DNA from: JAILEN01 sp036723975
GTDB lineage: Bacteria > Bacillota > Clostridia > Lachnospirales > Lachnospiraceae
Direction of reading: 5' to 3'
NCBI GenBank assembly: GCA_036723975.1
Contig: DAIMGJ010000006.1
Span: 1 to 64,000, forward strand
Length of the DNA stretch: 64,000 bases
A model generated the notes under the pieces. It was not told where the DNA came from and made no database searches. It was given only the letters and a program-made list of their open reading frames with translations. The translations under genes were made by a program, and so were the position numbers. This document shows positions 25,321-33,368 of this stretch, piece by piece (position 1 is the stretch's first letter; each line of letters opens with the position of its first letter).

Positions 25321-26290
25321 AGTTTTGAAACATTTGATGAATATAAACAGACAGTTTTTCTTTTGAAAGAGCATTGGGGTCGGATAATACAAAACATTCT
25401 TCTTTTTTTGCTTTTCGTATTCGCTCTTTTTGTATCGTGTGCTTTAATGATTTTGGAAGCAACAGTTCTTCGTCTTCCACATAATAATAGTCTTTATAAT
25501 TTGGTAAATAATATTTTAACTTATGGTCGTATAGTTTTAAGCTTCCATACAGACTGTTTTCTTTGATACAAAAGAAGCCGTATTCATTTAAAAGGGAAAA
25601 GGAAAGGTTTAAAGGTTCTTCATAAACTGCCTGAAAGGAGAGCTCCTTTTCGCCAATTGTAATGGAATGTACAAGCGGCTCTTTATTTTCCAAAATTGAA
25701 AAATCCAGAATAGAAAGCAGGTATACCAGTCCTTTTATATCTTCCATGTTATGGAGGAAAAGAAGATCTTCTTCTGCGTCGTCCGGATAAAGTGCTTGCT
25801 TTTTGTAGATTTCGATTAATTGTCCGCCATTGTAGGTGTCTTCTCGAAAAATTCCCAAAAACTGCTCGATGTCTTTTTGTTTGTAATGCTCCAGATTTAA
25901 AAAGTGTTTGTATTTTTTCACGGTTTTAAACAGATCCTGAGATGATAAGTGTTTCGTGTCGGAAACCATATGGTTTGCTGTGAATCTCTTGCTTAGGAAA
26001 GGAAGATCAAAAGTATCTCCGTTAAAAGTAATCAAACGATTGAATTCTTTGGCAGTTTCGGAAAATTTTAAAAGGATTTCTTTTTCCTCGTCTTTTGACC
26101 GTGCGTAGTAGAGATGAATGTGAACCACATCCCCTTTTCGATAACCAAGACCAATCATATAAATGTGGCAGTATGCTGCGGACAGACCGGTGGTTTCGAT
26201 ATCAAATAATAAATCATCATCTTTTAACAGCTCGTTTAGATGATGCATATGAAATTCGTCCGTAGAAAAAGTGTAGCTTTTGATATTCAT
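25319..26290 (-). CDS. Ribonuclease H-like (YprB-type, DEDD) exonuclease domain protein
   Basis: A 323-residue protein with an N-terminal DEDD-type nuclease fold: LLFDIETTGL (first Asp/Glu, about 28-37), TFNGDTFDLPFLSKRF (about 93-108) and LLFLHNMEDIKGLVYL (about 182-197) for the last acidic residues. It resembles Bacillus YprB (RNase_H_2). The C-terminal ~120 residues are not recognised. The nuclease role is inferred from the motifs; the substrate is unknown. The partner helicase often seen beside yprB is absent. No ribosome binding site precedes the ATG, and the promoter predicts transcription starting at or next to it. Confidence 0.8.
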   Translation of the reverse strand: MNIKSYTFSTDEFHMHHLNELLKDDDLLFDIETTGLSAAYCHIYMIGLGYRKGDVVHIHLYYARSKDEEKEILLKFSETAKEFNRLITFNGDTFDLPFLSKRFTANHMVSDTKHLSSQDLFKTVKKYKHFLNLEHYKQKDIEQFLGIFREDTYNGGQLIEIYKKQALYPDDAEEDLLFLHNMEDIKGLVYLLSILDFSILENKEPLVHSITIGEKELSFQAVYEEPLNLSFSLLNEYGFFCIKENSLYGSLKLYDHKLKYYLPNYKDYYYVEDEELLLPKSLKHTIQKERIRKAKKEECFVLSDPNALSKEKLSVYIHQMFQN

Positions 26291-26296
26291 AGACTA

Positions 26297-26324
26297 ATTA
26301 TAGCGAATGGGGAAAATAATTCAA
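26297..26324 (-). promoter_or_regulatory. Promoter of the YprB-like gene
   Basis: Read on the minus strand: TTGAAT (26319-26324), 16 bp, perfect TATAAT (26297-26302). The predicted start of transcription falls at about 26290, the A of the ATG. Confidence 0.6.
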
Positions 26325-26339
26325 TTTATTAAGAAATGC

Positions 26340-26368
26340 TTTAAATTATAGGGAAAGATGGTTATAAT
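26340..26368 (+). promoter_or_regulatory. rnf operon promoter
   Basis: TTTAAA (26340-26345), 17 bp, perfect TATAAT (26363-26368). The leader contains a small hairpin (GGTGT/ACACC) ahead of rnfC. Confidence 0.5.
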
Positions 26369-26449
26369 TTTAAAGGGTGTGTTTAAATACACCTAAGTAT
26401 GAATATGTATGAAAATACTCTTAAGGGTAAGAAAGTGAGGAGCTTATAT

Positions 26450-27769
26450 ATGGGCCTAAGGACATTTAAAGGCGGCGTTCATCCATATGATGGAAAAGAA
26501 CTGTCAAAGTCTAAGCCGGTAAAAGAGCTTGTGCCTCAGGGAGAGTTGGTTTTTCCTTTGTCACAGCATATCGGCGCGCCGGCGACTCCTGTGGTTGCTG
26601 TAGGTGATACAGTTCTTCGCGGACAGAAGATTGCAGAGGCCGGTGGCTTTGTTTCATCACCGATTTTTTCTTCTGTTTCCGGAACTGTAAAAGCCATTGA
26701 ACCACGTAGAGTAGCTGTTGGCGATATGGTAAATTCCATTGTTATCGAAAACGATGGAAACATGCTTGAGGTAGGTTTCACCGAGCACGAAGATATTTCT
26801 TCTTTATCAAATGAAGAGATTATCAATCTTGTGAAAGAGGCTGGTGTTGTTGGTATGGGTGGTGCAGGCTTCCCAACCCATGTAAAACTTTCACCGAAGG
26901 AGCCGGATAAGATTGAGTATATTATTGCAAACTGTGCTGAGTGTGAACCTTATCTTACATCCGATTATCGAAGAATGGTGGAAGAGCCTGAAAAACTTGT
27001 GGAAGGTATGCGCATTGTTTTACAGCTTTTCCCAAATGCAAAGGGTGTATTCGGTGTAGAGGACAACAAGCCTGATTGTATTGAGAAGCTAAATAAGCTT
27101 ACTTCAAATGAGCCGAGAATGTTCGTTCAGCCTTTGATGACCAAGTATCCGCAGGGTGGTGAGCGACAGCTTATTCATGCGGTTACAGGAAGAGATATTA
27201 ATTCTAAGATGCTTCCGGCGGATGCCGGCTGTATCGTAGATAACGTTGAGACTTTGGTTGCGATTTATAACGGTGTTCGTTTTGGAAAGCCTCTTATGAA
27301 TCGTATCTTTACCGTTACCGGTGATGCAGTTTGCGAGCCGAGAAACTTCTCAATTTGTATCGGAACCAATTTTAATGATTTGTTGGAAGCAGCCGGCGGA
27401 TTGTTGCATCCGGCAGAAAAAATGATTGCCGGTGGTCCTATGATGGGATTTGCATTGTTTGATACCAATATTCCTACTACAAAGACAACATCTGCACTTT
27501 TATGTTTAACCGAGGATGAAGCTTCTAAGTATGAGACAACCGCATGTATCAACTGTGGACGTTGCGTTGAGGCTTGCCCTGAAAACTTGATTCCTTCAAG
27601 ACTCGCTGATTTTGCTGAGCGTGGACAAAAGGAAGAGTTTGAAAAATGGTATGGTCTTGAATGCGTGGAATGCGGAAGTTGCAGTTATGGCTGCCCTGCA
27701 CGTCGTCATCTCGCACAGTCCATTAAGACAACCAAAAAACAGATTTTAGCTGATAAGAGAAAGAAATAG
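26450..27769 (+). CDS. rnfC: Rnf complex subunit RnfC (NADH-binding, electron transfer)
   Basis: The peripheral subunit of the ferredoxin:NAD+ oxidoreductase that couples electron flow to Na+ or H+ export. The 439 residues start MGLRTFKGGVHP, the usual Rnf N terminus. The nucleotide/FMN region has VGMGGAGFPTHVKLS and NCAECEPYLTSD. The C-terminal part carries two 4Fe-4S motifs, CINCGRCVEACP and CVECGSCSYGCP. The ATG at 26450 has GTGAGGAG 8 nt upstream; the frame is open upstream to 26399 without a better site. It is the first gene of rnfCDGEAB, the clostridial order. Confidence 0.95.
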   Translation: MGLRTFKGGVHPYDGKELSKSKPVKELVPQGELVFPLSQHIGAPATPVVAVGDTVLRGQKIAEAGGFVSSPIFSSVSGTVKAIEPRRVAVGDMVNSIVIENDGNMLEVGFTEHEDISSLSNEEIINLVKEAGVVGMGGAGFPTHVKLSPKEPDKIEYIIANCAECEPYLTSDYRRMVEEPEKLVEGMRIVLQLFPNAKGVFGVEDNKPDCIEKLNKLTSNEPRMFVQPLMTKYPQGGERQLIHAVTGRDINSKMLPADAGCIVDNVETLVAIYNGVRFGKPLMNRIFTVTGDAVCEPRNFSICIGTNFNDLLEAAGGLLHPAEKMIAGGPMMGFALFDTNIPTTKTTSALLCLTEDEASKYETTACINCGRCVEACPENLIPSRLADFAERGQKEEFEKWYGLECVECGSCSYGCPARRHLAQSIKTTKKQILADKRKK

Positions 27770-27784
27770 AAAGAGGTGTGAAAG

Positions 27785-28744
27785 ATGAGTGATTTATTAA
27801 AAGTAACATCTTCGCCTCATGTTCGTGCGAAAGATGATACGCAAAGAATTATGCTTTATGTCATTATTTCTTTGATGCCTGCTACGGTATTCGGAGTAAT
27901 CAACTTTGGACTTAAGGCGTTGATTCTTGTTTTGGCATGTATCGCATCCAGCGTTGCATCCGAGTATATTTACGATCGTATTGTTAAAAAGAAAAATACA
28001 ATTACAGATTTATCTGCAGTAGTTACCGGACTTTTGCTTGGCTTAAACCTTCCGAGTTCCCTTCCTTGGTGGATGGCTGTATTGGGAAGTGTATTTGCCA
28101 TTATTGTTGTAAAGTGTCTGTTCGGTGGCTTGGGCCAAAACTTCATGAACCCGGCTTTGGGAGGACGTGTATTTTTGGTATTGTCCTTTACCGGAGCAAT
28201 GACAAATTTTAGTGATTATAAGGGTTATGCGGATACATTTTCAGGAGCAACTCCACTTGCCACATTAAAGGCAGGAGGTACTGTAGATACCATGAAAATG
28301 TTAATCGGTACAACACCGGGTACCATTGGTGAAACCTCAGTGATTTGCCTTTTGATTGGTGCAATCTTCCTTCTTTTGATGGGAGTCATTGATCTTAGAA
28401 TCCCTGCAACCTACATTATCACATTTTCAGTATTTACTGTTTTGTTTGCAGGACATGGTATGGATATGAACTTCCTTATCGCTGAGATTTGCGGTGGTGG
28501 TTTGATCTTAGGTGCCTTCTTTATGGCAACGGATTATGTTACCAGCCCGATTACACCGATGGGTAAAATTCTATTTGGTATTTGCTTAGGTGTTCTTACT
28601 GGAATCTTTAGATTCTTTGGACCCTCAGCAGAAGGTGTTTCCTATGCCATTGTATTTTCCAACCTTTTGGTTCCTTTGATTGAAAAGGTTACAATTCCAA
28701 GAGCGTTCGGAGTAAAAAGAGAACGTAAAGGAGGAGAGAAGTAA
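27785..28744 (+). CDS. rnfD: Rnf complex membrane subunit RnfD
   Basis: An integral membrane flavoprotein of 319 residues with many hydrophobic segments. SSPHVRAKDDTQRIM lies at the N terminus. The flavinylation motif SGAT at 153-156 makes Thr156 the expected covalent FMN site. GGRVFLVLSF and FMATDYVTSPITPMGK follow. Expected partners are RnfG and the RnfA/E pair. AAAGAGGTG precedes the ATG. Its last base is the first base of the rnfG start codon (TAATG), so the two are coupled. Confidence 0.95.
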   Translation: MSDLLKVTSSPHVRAKDDTQRIMLYVIISLMPATVFGVINFGLKALILVLACIASSVASEYIYDRIVKKKNTITDLSAVVTGLLLGLNLPSSLPWWMAVLGSVFAIIVVKCLFGGLGQNFMNPALGGRVFLVLSFTGAMTNFSDYKGYADTFSGATPLATLKAGGTVDTMKMLIGTTPGTIGETSVICLLIGAIFLLLMGVIDLRIPATYIITFSVFTVLFAGHGMDMNFLIAEICGGGLILGAFFMATDYVTSPITPMGKILFGICLGVLTGIFRFFGPSAEGVSYAIVFSNLLVPLIEKVTIPRAFGVKRERKGGEK

Positions 28745-29361
28745 TGAATAAATCATTAGTAAAAGATGCTCTCATTCTTACGACAATCACTTTAATCTCC
28801 GGCTTACTTTTGGGGCTGGTTTATAAGATTACAAAAGAACCGATTGAGAAAGCACAGGCTGCAGCCACACAGGCTGCTTATGAGGCGGTATTTCCAACCG
28901 CAGATAACTTTACGGAATTGGATGGCTTCGATGCTTCGGCTGCTACACAGTATGTTCATGATAATGGTTATGCGGATGATGATATTGTTGCATGTTTGAC
29001 AGCAAATGATGCCAGCGGTAAAGCTTTGGGATATGTAATCACTGTTACTTCACATGCCGGATACGGCGGAGATATTACATTTTCCATGGGTATTTCAAAT
29101 GAGGGTGTGTTAAACGGATATTCCATTACCGATATTTCTGAAACAGCCGGACTTGGTATGAAGTCTACAGAAGAGAAGTTTATGTCTCAGTTTGTAAATA
29201 AGGCTTTGGGCATGCTGGAGGTAACCAAATCTGCTCCGGCTGCAGACAATGAGATTCAGGCAATTTCCGGAGCAACCATTACATCAAAAGCGGTTACTTA
29301 CGGTGTGGATGCCGGTATCACATACTATCAGTCTTTAGTAGGAGGTGATACCAATGAATAA
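28744..29361 (+). CDS. rnfG: Rnf complex FMN-binding subunit RnfG
   Basis: A single-pass membrane subunit whose bulk lies outside the membrane. The 205 residues have a transmembrane segment at about 10-28. The FMN-binding domain runs over about 85-195 with GYGGDITFSMGI and ISETAGLGMK. The SGAT motif at 175-178 is where Thr178 should be covalently flavinylated by an Apb/FlaE-type transferase not present in this window. GGAGAG from the end of rnfD serves as ribosome binding site. It overlaps rnfE by 8 nt. Confidence 0.94.
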   Translation: MNKSLVKDALILTTITLISGLLLGLVYKITKEPIEKAQAAATQAAYEAVFPTADNFTELDGFDASAATQYVHDNGYADDDIVACLTANDASGKALGYVITVTSHAGYGGDITFSMGISNEGVLNGYSITDISETAGLGMKSTEEKFMSQFVNKALGMLEVTKSAPAADNEIQAISGATITSKAVTYGVDAGITYYQSLVGGDTNE

Positions 29362-30187
29362 GATTACAGAGCGTTTATACAACGGAATTATCAAAGAAAA
29401 TCCGACCTTCATCCTTATGCTTGGTATGTGCCCGACATTGGCGGTTACTACCTCTGCAATTAACGGACTTGGTATGGGACTTTCTTCTACCATTGTTTTG
29501 GCACTTTCCAACTTGATTATTTCACTTCTTCGTAATGTGATCCCTGATCGAGTTCGTATGCCGGCATTTATTGTTATCGTGGCTTCTTTCGTAACTATGG
29601 TTCAGTTTTTGGTGCAGGGCTTTGTCCCTTCCCTTTATTCTGCGCTTGGAATCTATATTCCACTTATCGTAGTAAACTGTATTATTCTTGGTCGTGCGGA
29701 AAGCTACGCATCCAAGAACGGCCCGGTAGAGTCATTGTTTGACGGTATCGGAATGGGACTTGGATTTACCATGAGTATTACCATTATCGGTTTGGTTCGT
29801 GAAATCTTAGGTGCAGGTCAGGCATTTGGTAAACAGATTTTGCCGCTTGCGGATGCATCTACCGGAAAAATGGGCTATACACCGATTTCTATCTTTATTT
29901 TAGCACCGGGTGCATTCTTTATTCTTTCTTTACTCGTGGCAGTTATGAATGTTATTCGTAAGAAGGCAGAAGAAAAAGGCAAACCACTTCCTGCAGCACA
30001 GGGATGCTTGGCTGACGGTTGTGAAGGCTGTGGATTTGCAGCAAGCTGTACCGGAAAGAGCGCTGCTGAATTAAAGCAGACAAAAGCTGAAGCAAAGAAA
30101 GAAACCAAAAAAGAAGCAGTAAAAGAAGAAAAGAATGAAGTAGTTGATGAAGCTTCCAAAGATGCTGAAGAAACTACGGAAGAATAG
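29354..30187 (+). CDS. rnfE: Rnf complex membrane subunit RnfE with long cysteine-rich, charged tail
   Basis: An integral membrane subunit paired with RnfA. The 277 residues begin MNKITERLYNGIIKENPTFILMLGMCPTLAVT and hold about six membrane segments up to residue ~200. The C-terminal ~70 residues are unusual: a cluster C-x4-C-x2-C-x5-C (CLADGCEGCGFAASC), then a Lys/Glu/Ala-rich charged stretch. The ATG at 29354 has AGGAGGTGAT 4 nt upstream; the GTG at 29345 lies within that site. The tail may bind metal or the peripheral subunits; no function is assigned. Confidence 0.93.
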   Translation: MNKITERLYNGIIKENPTFILMLGMCPTLAVTTSAINGLGMGLSSTIVLALSNLIISLLRNVIPDRVRMPAFIVIVASFVTMVQFLVQGFVPSLYSALGIYIPLIVVNCIILGRAESYASKNGPVESLFDGIGMGLGFTMSITIIGLVREILGAGQAFGKQILPLADASTGKMGYTPISIFILAPGAFFILSLLVAVMNVIRKKAEEKGKPLPAAQGCLADGCEGCGFAASCTGKSAAELKQTKAEAKKETKKEAVKEEKNEVVDEASKDAEETTEE

Positions 30188-30201
30188 GAGGAGTACAAAA
30201 G

Positions 30202-30777
30202 ATGAAAACATTAATTATGATTTTAATCGCATCATCCATTGTTAATAACGTTGTACTCAGCCAGTTCTTGGGACTTTGTCCATTCCTCGGGGTTTCAAAG
30301 AAAACAGAAACTGCTGCCGGAATGGGTGGAGCAGTTATCTTCGTTATTACCATTGCAAGTTTTGTAACCAGCTTGATTTATAAATTTATTCTCGGACCGA
30401 CACATTTGGAATATTTACAGACCATTGTATTTATTCTTGTAATTGCTGCTTTGGTTCAGTTCGTTGAAATGTTCTTACGTAAGAATGTTGAGAGCCTTTA
30501 TAAATCACTTGGTGTATTTTTGCCGTTGATTACAACAAACTGTGCGGTACTTGGTGTTGCAATTAACAACGTTTCCAACGGATATAACATTTTACAGTCT
30601 GTTGTAAACGGATTTGCTACCGCTGTCGGATTTACCATTGCCATCGTTATTATGGCAGGTATCCGTGAAAAAATTGAATACAATGATATTCCCGGACCAT
30701 TCAAAGGATCTGCCATCGTTCTTGTTACAGCAGGATTAATGGCTATGGCATTCTTTGGATTCTCAGGTGTAATTTAA
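30202..30777 (+). CDS. rnfA: Rnf complex membrane subunit RnfA
   Basis: A 191-residue, six-helix membrane subunit that with RnfE forms the pseudo-symmetric core carrying electrons across the membrane. The N-terminal SSIVNNVVLSQFLGLCPFLGVSKK and central LPLITTNCAVLGVAINN are family signatures; their cysteines match the residues proposed to hold an intramembrane iron-sulphur centre between RnfA and RnfE. TAGGAGG precedes the ATG. Confidence 0.96.
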   Translation: MKTLIMILIASSIVNNVVLSQFLGLCPFLGVSKKTETAAGMGGAVIFVITIASFVTSLIYKFILGPTHLEYLQTIVFILVIAALVQFVEMFLRKNVESLYKSLGVFLPLITTNCAVLGVAINNVSNGYNILQSVVNGFATAVGFTIAIVIMAGIREKIEYNDIPGPFKGSAIVLVTAGLMAMAFFGFSGVI

Positions 30778-30790
30778 GGAGGGAAAGTAA

Positions 30791-31600
30791 ATGGGTATTA
30801 CTGGAATTTTACTTGCGACCGCTGTCGTAGGAGCAACCGGATGCTTAATCGGATTCTTTCTTTGCCTTTCTTCTGAGAAGTTCAAAGTAGAAGTGGACGA
30901 GAGAGAAACTAAAATTTTGGAAGTTCTTCCGGGAAATAACTGTGGTGGCTGCGGATACGCCGGATGTTCCGGTTTGGCGGCTGCTATTGTAAAAGGAGAG
31001 GCTCCTGTTAATCAGTGTCCTGTCGGTGGTGATCCTGTCGCTGCTAAAATCGGTGAAATCATGGGAGTATCTGCAGATGCCGGCACAAAGATGATGGCAT
31101 TTGTAAAATGTGCGGGAACCTGTGAACAGGCAAAAGACAAATACGAATACACCGGAGTGCCAAGTTGTAAGGCTTTAGCAGGTGTTCCGGGAGGCGGCCC
31201 GAAAGCTTGCTCTTTCGGTTGTCTCGGATTTGGCGACTGCGTTGTTGCATGTCCGTTTGATGCAATTCATATTGTAGATGGAATTGCAAAGGTAGATAAG
31301 GATGCTTGTAAAGCCTGCGGAAAGTGTGTTGACGCTTGCCCGAGAGGTATGATTGAGCTTATTCCTTATCCTGTGAAAAAGACAGTTGCTGTTGCCTGCA
31401 AGAACCAGAATAAGGGGAAAGCGGTTATGGATGTATGTGCTTCCGGATGTATCGGATGCGGTCTTTGCGAAAAGAACTGCCCGAAGGATGCCATCCATGT
31501 AGAAAACAATATCGCTTACATCGATCAGGAGAAATGTGTCGGATGTACTATCTGTGCACAGAAGTGCCCGAAGAAGGTAATCTCCGTGATTGAAAAATAA
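30791..31600 (+). CDS. rnfB: Rnf complex ferredoxin-type subunit RnfB
   Basis: The likely electron entry point from ferredoxin. The 269 residues have an N-terminal membrane anchor (about 3-25) and the Fe-S domain NNCGGCGYAGCSGLA with a later NQCPVGG (four Cys). Multiple ferredoxin-type clusters follow: CSFGCLGFGDCVVACP, CKACGKCVDACP, CIGCGLCEKNCP and CVGCTICAQKCP. GGAGGG precedes the ATG. It is the last gene of the rnf operon, followed by a strong terminator. Confidence 0.96.
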   Translation: MGITGILLATAVVGATGCLIGFFLCLSSEKFKVEVDERETKILEVLPGNNCGGCGYAGCSGLAAAIVKGEAPVNQCPVGGDPVAAKIGEIMGVSADAGTKMMAFVKCAGTCEQAKDKYEYTGVPSCKALAGVPGGGPKACSFGCLGFGDCVVACPFDAIHIVDGIAKVDKDACKACGKCVDACPRGMIELIPYPVKKTVAVACKNQNKGKAVMDVCASGCIGCGLCEKNCPKDAIHVENNIAYIDQEKCVGCTICAQKCPKKVISVIEK

Positions 31601-31617
31601 AACATAAAGAATACTAT

Positions 31618-31651
31618 ATAAAAAATCGCATCTTATGATGCGATTTTTTTA
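31618..31651 (+). terminator. rnf operon terminator
   Basis: AAAAAATCGCATC pairs with GATGCGATTTTTT around a TTAT loop, ending in T7. The symmetrical A/T runs would work in both directions. Confidence 0.9.
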
Positions 31652-31680
31652 TTGCGTGGGTTTTTGCAATGCGATATAAT
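31652..31680 (+). promoter_or_regulatory. gdhA promoter
   Basis: TTGCGT (31652-31657), 17 bp, perfect TATAAT (31675-31680), directly after the rnf terminator. Confidence 0.7.
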
Positions 31681-31693
31681 TTTTCAGAAAAAG
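31679..31693. promoter_or_regulatory. Candidate CodY box at the gdhA transcription start
   Basis: The 15-mer matches AATTTTCWGAAAATT at 12 positions, with the central TTTTCAGAAAA perfect. It begins at the -10 box, where binding would block transcription. codY itself is in this window. Inference from sequence only. Confidence 0.5.
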
Positions 31694-31729
31694 ATTACAA
31701 AAACATTGTGTGAAAGGAGAAAGATTACA

Positions 31730-33091
31730 ATGGCATTCAAAAGTTCTTACTTACAAAGAGTTTACGACGGATTGGTTGAGAGAAACGGGGAGCAGAAAGA
31801 GTTCCTTCAGGCTGTTTATGAGGTGTTGGAATCCTTAGAGCCGGTAGTTGCAGCGAATCCGAAATTAGAAGAGGAAGGCGTAATTGAGCGTATTGTTGAG
31901 CCGGAGCGTACCATTATGTTCCGTGTTTCATGGGTAGATGACAACGGTAAAGTTCAGGTAAACCGTGGTTACAGAGTACAGTTTAACTCTGCAATCGGAC
32001 CGTACAAGGGTGGCCTTCGTTTACATCCTTCCGTTAACTTATCCGTTATTAAGTTTTTAGGATTTGAACAGATTTTTAAGAACTCACTTACAACACTTCC
32101 AATCGGTGGTGGTAAAGGTGGATCCGACTTTGATCCTAAGGGCAAATCCGATAGAGAAATCATGCGTTTCTGCCAGAGCTTTATGACAGAACTTGCAAAG
32201 CACATTGGTGCTGATACAGACGTTCCCGCAGGAGATATCGGTGTCGGCGCCCGTGAAATCGGTTATTTGTATGGTCAGTATAAGAGACTTTGCAATGAGT
32301 TTACCGGAGTTCTTACAGGAAAGGGACTTACCTACGGTGGTTCTTTGGCACGTACGGAAGCAACCGGATACGGTGTTTGCTATTTTACCCAGGAAATGCT
32401 TAAGTCCACAAAGAATACAACATTAGAAGGTAAAACAGTTGCTGTTTCCGGTGCCGGAAACGTTGCAATTTATGCGATTCAGAAAGCTTATCAGTTGGGT
32501 GCAAAACCGGTTACATGTTCTGATTCTACCGGTTGGATTTATGATCCGGAAGGAATCGATGTTGATCTTTTAAAAGAGATCAAAGAAGTAAAACGTGCTC
32601 GTTTGACTGAGTATGCAGCTGCAAGACCAAGTGCAGAGTATCATGAAAAGAAGAATGGCGAACATGGTGTATGGCAGTATAAGGTTGATATTGCATTGCC
32701 ATGTGCAACTCAGAATGAGTTAAACGAAGAAGATGCAAAGATGTTAATTGCAAATGGCGTTATGGCTGTATCTGAGGGTGCAAATATGCCTTCTACTCCG
32801 GAAGCGGTTGCAGCATTCCAGAAAGCAGGTGTATTATTTGGACCGGCTAAGGCTGCAAATGCCGGTGGTGTAGCAACCTCAGCTCTTGAAATGAGCCAGA
32901 ACTCCGAAAGACTTCACTGGACATTTGAAGAAGTTGATTCAAAGCTTGAAGGTATCATGAAAGGTATTTTCCATGCATGTGATGATGCTTCCAAGAAGTA
33001 CGGTATGGAAGGCAACTTCGTTGCAGGTGCAAATATTGCAGGCTTTGAAAAAGTTGCAGAGGCAATGATGGCACAGGGCATTTCATACTAA
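31730..33091 (+). CDS. gdhA: Glutamate dehydrogenase, hexameric (probably NADP-specific)
   Basis: Interconverts 2-oxoglutarate plus ammonium and glutamate. The 453 residues match the hexameric bacterial form. Signatures include GPYKGGLRLHPSVNLSVIKFLGFEQ, the active-site lysine region PIGGGKGGSDFDPKGKSD, and PAGDIGVGAREIGYLYGQYK. The Rossmann domain has VSGAGNVAIYAIQKA followed by CSDSTGW, where a Ser rather than an acidic residue after the second strand favours NADP(H). AAAGGAGAAAG precedes the ATG; the open frame back to 31652 runs through the promoter and is rejected. It stands alone, with a long hairpin downstream. Confidence 0.94.
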   Translation: MAFKSSYLQRVYDGLVERNGEQKEFLQAVYEVLESLEPVVAANPKLEEEGVIERIVEPERTIMFRVSWVDDNGKVQVNRGYRVQFNSAIGPYKGGLRLHPSVNLSVIKFLGFEQIFKNSLTTLPIGGGKGGSDFDPKGKSDREIMRFCQSFMTELAKHIGADTDVPAGDIGVGAREIGYLYGQYKRLCNEFTGVLTGKGLTYGGSLARTEATGYGVCYFTQEMLKSTKNTTLEGKTVAVSGAGNVAIYAIQKAYQLGAKPVTCSDSTGWIYDPEGIDVDLLKEIKEVKRARLTEYAAARPSAEYHEKKNGEHGVWQYKVDIALPCATQNELNEEDAKMLIANGVMAVSEGANMPSTPEAVAAFQKAGVLFGPAKAANAGGVATSALEMSQNSERLHWTFEEVDSKLEGIMKGIFHACDDASKKYGMEGNFVAGANIAGFEKVAEAMMAQGISY

Positions 33092-33114
33092 GATTTAAGT
33101 ATTAAATAGATGTA

Positions 33115-33250
33115 AAAAATTGAAAGCACATATTCATGTAGGGGTACGTTTTTGACGTCGGCACTTAACGAGCGTTTTGCGAGTTTAGTGTCCGTTACGT
33201 CAAAACTCGTAGCGCGAGCGTGCCCCGATGAATACGTGCTTTCAATTTTT
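33115..33250. repeat. Long palindromic element / gdhA 3' hairpin
   Basis: The arms 33115-33148 and 33219-33250 are near-perfect complements (for example AATTGAAAGCAC and GTGCTTTCAATT). An inner pair follows (TTTTGACGTCGGCACTTAA against TTTAGTGTCCGTTACGTCAAAA). The right arm ends in T8, so on the plus strand it can also terminate gdhA. The tip contains CTTAA...CGTTTTGCGA, echoed in order on the minus strand of the 160-410 element (CTTAA...CGTTT...GCGA). That hints the two are related. Confidence 0.75.
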
Positions 33251-33260
33251 TTTCGCTATA

Positions 33261-33274
33261 CGAAAATATGTTCG
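33261..33274. promoter_or_regulatory. Candidate LexA/DinR (SOS) box upstream of parE
   Basis: CGAAAATATGTTCG differs at one position from the Gram-positive SOS box CGAACATATGTTCG. It ends 9 bp before the -35 box. The parEC locus is, to my knowledge, among the LexA targets in Bacillus subtilis. Binding here is inference. Confidence 0.45.
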
Positions 33275-33283
33275 AAAATGACG

Positions 33284-33312
33284 TTGCAAAGCACAATATT
33301 GTGTGGTAGAAT
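33284..33312 (+). promoter_or_regulatory. parE-parC promoter
   Basis: TTGCAA (33284-33289), 17 bp, TAGAAT (33307-33312). A perfect 10-bp inverted repeat (TATACGAAAA at 33257-33266, TTTTCGTATA at 33316-33325) brackets it. Confidence 0.65.
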
Positions 33313-33368
33313 GCTTTTCGTATAAGAATATCTTGTATGTTACAACAAACGAAAGAGGTATATTACAC

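Noticed and set aside
25294..25566. 90-codon plus-strand open frame with a hydrophobic stretch
   Set aside because: It begins inside the cheR terminator and is antisense to the YprB-like gene; the apparent membrane helix comes from reverse-reading Lys-rich codons.
31652..31729. N-terminal extension of glutamate dehydrogenase
   Set aside because: It covers the promoter and the CodY-like site; AAAGGAG marks the ATG at 31730.
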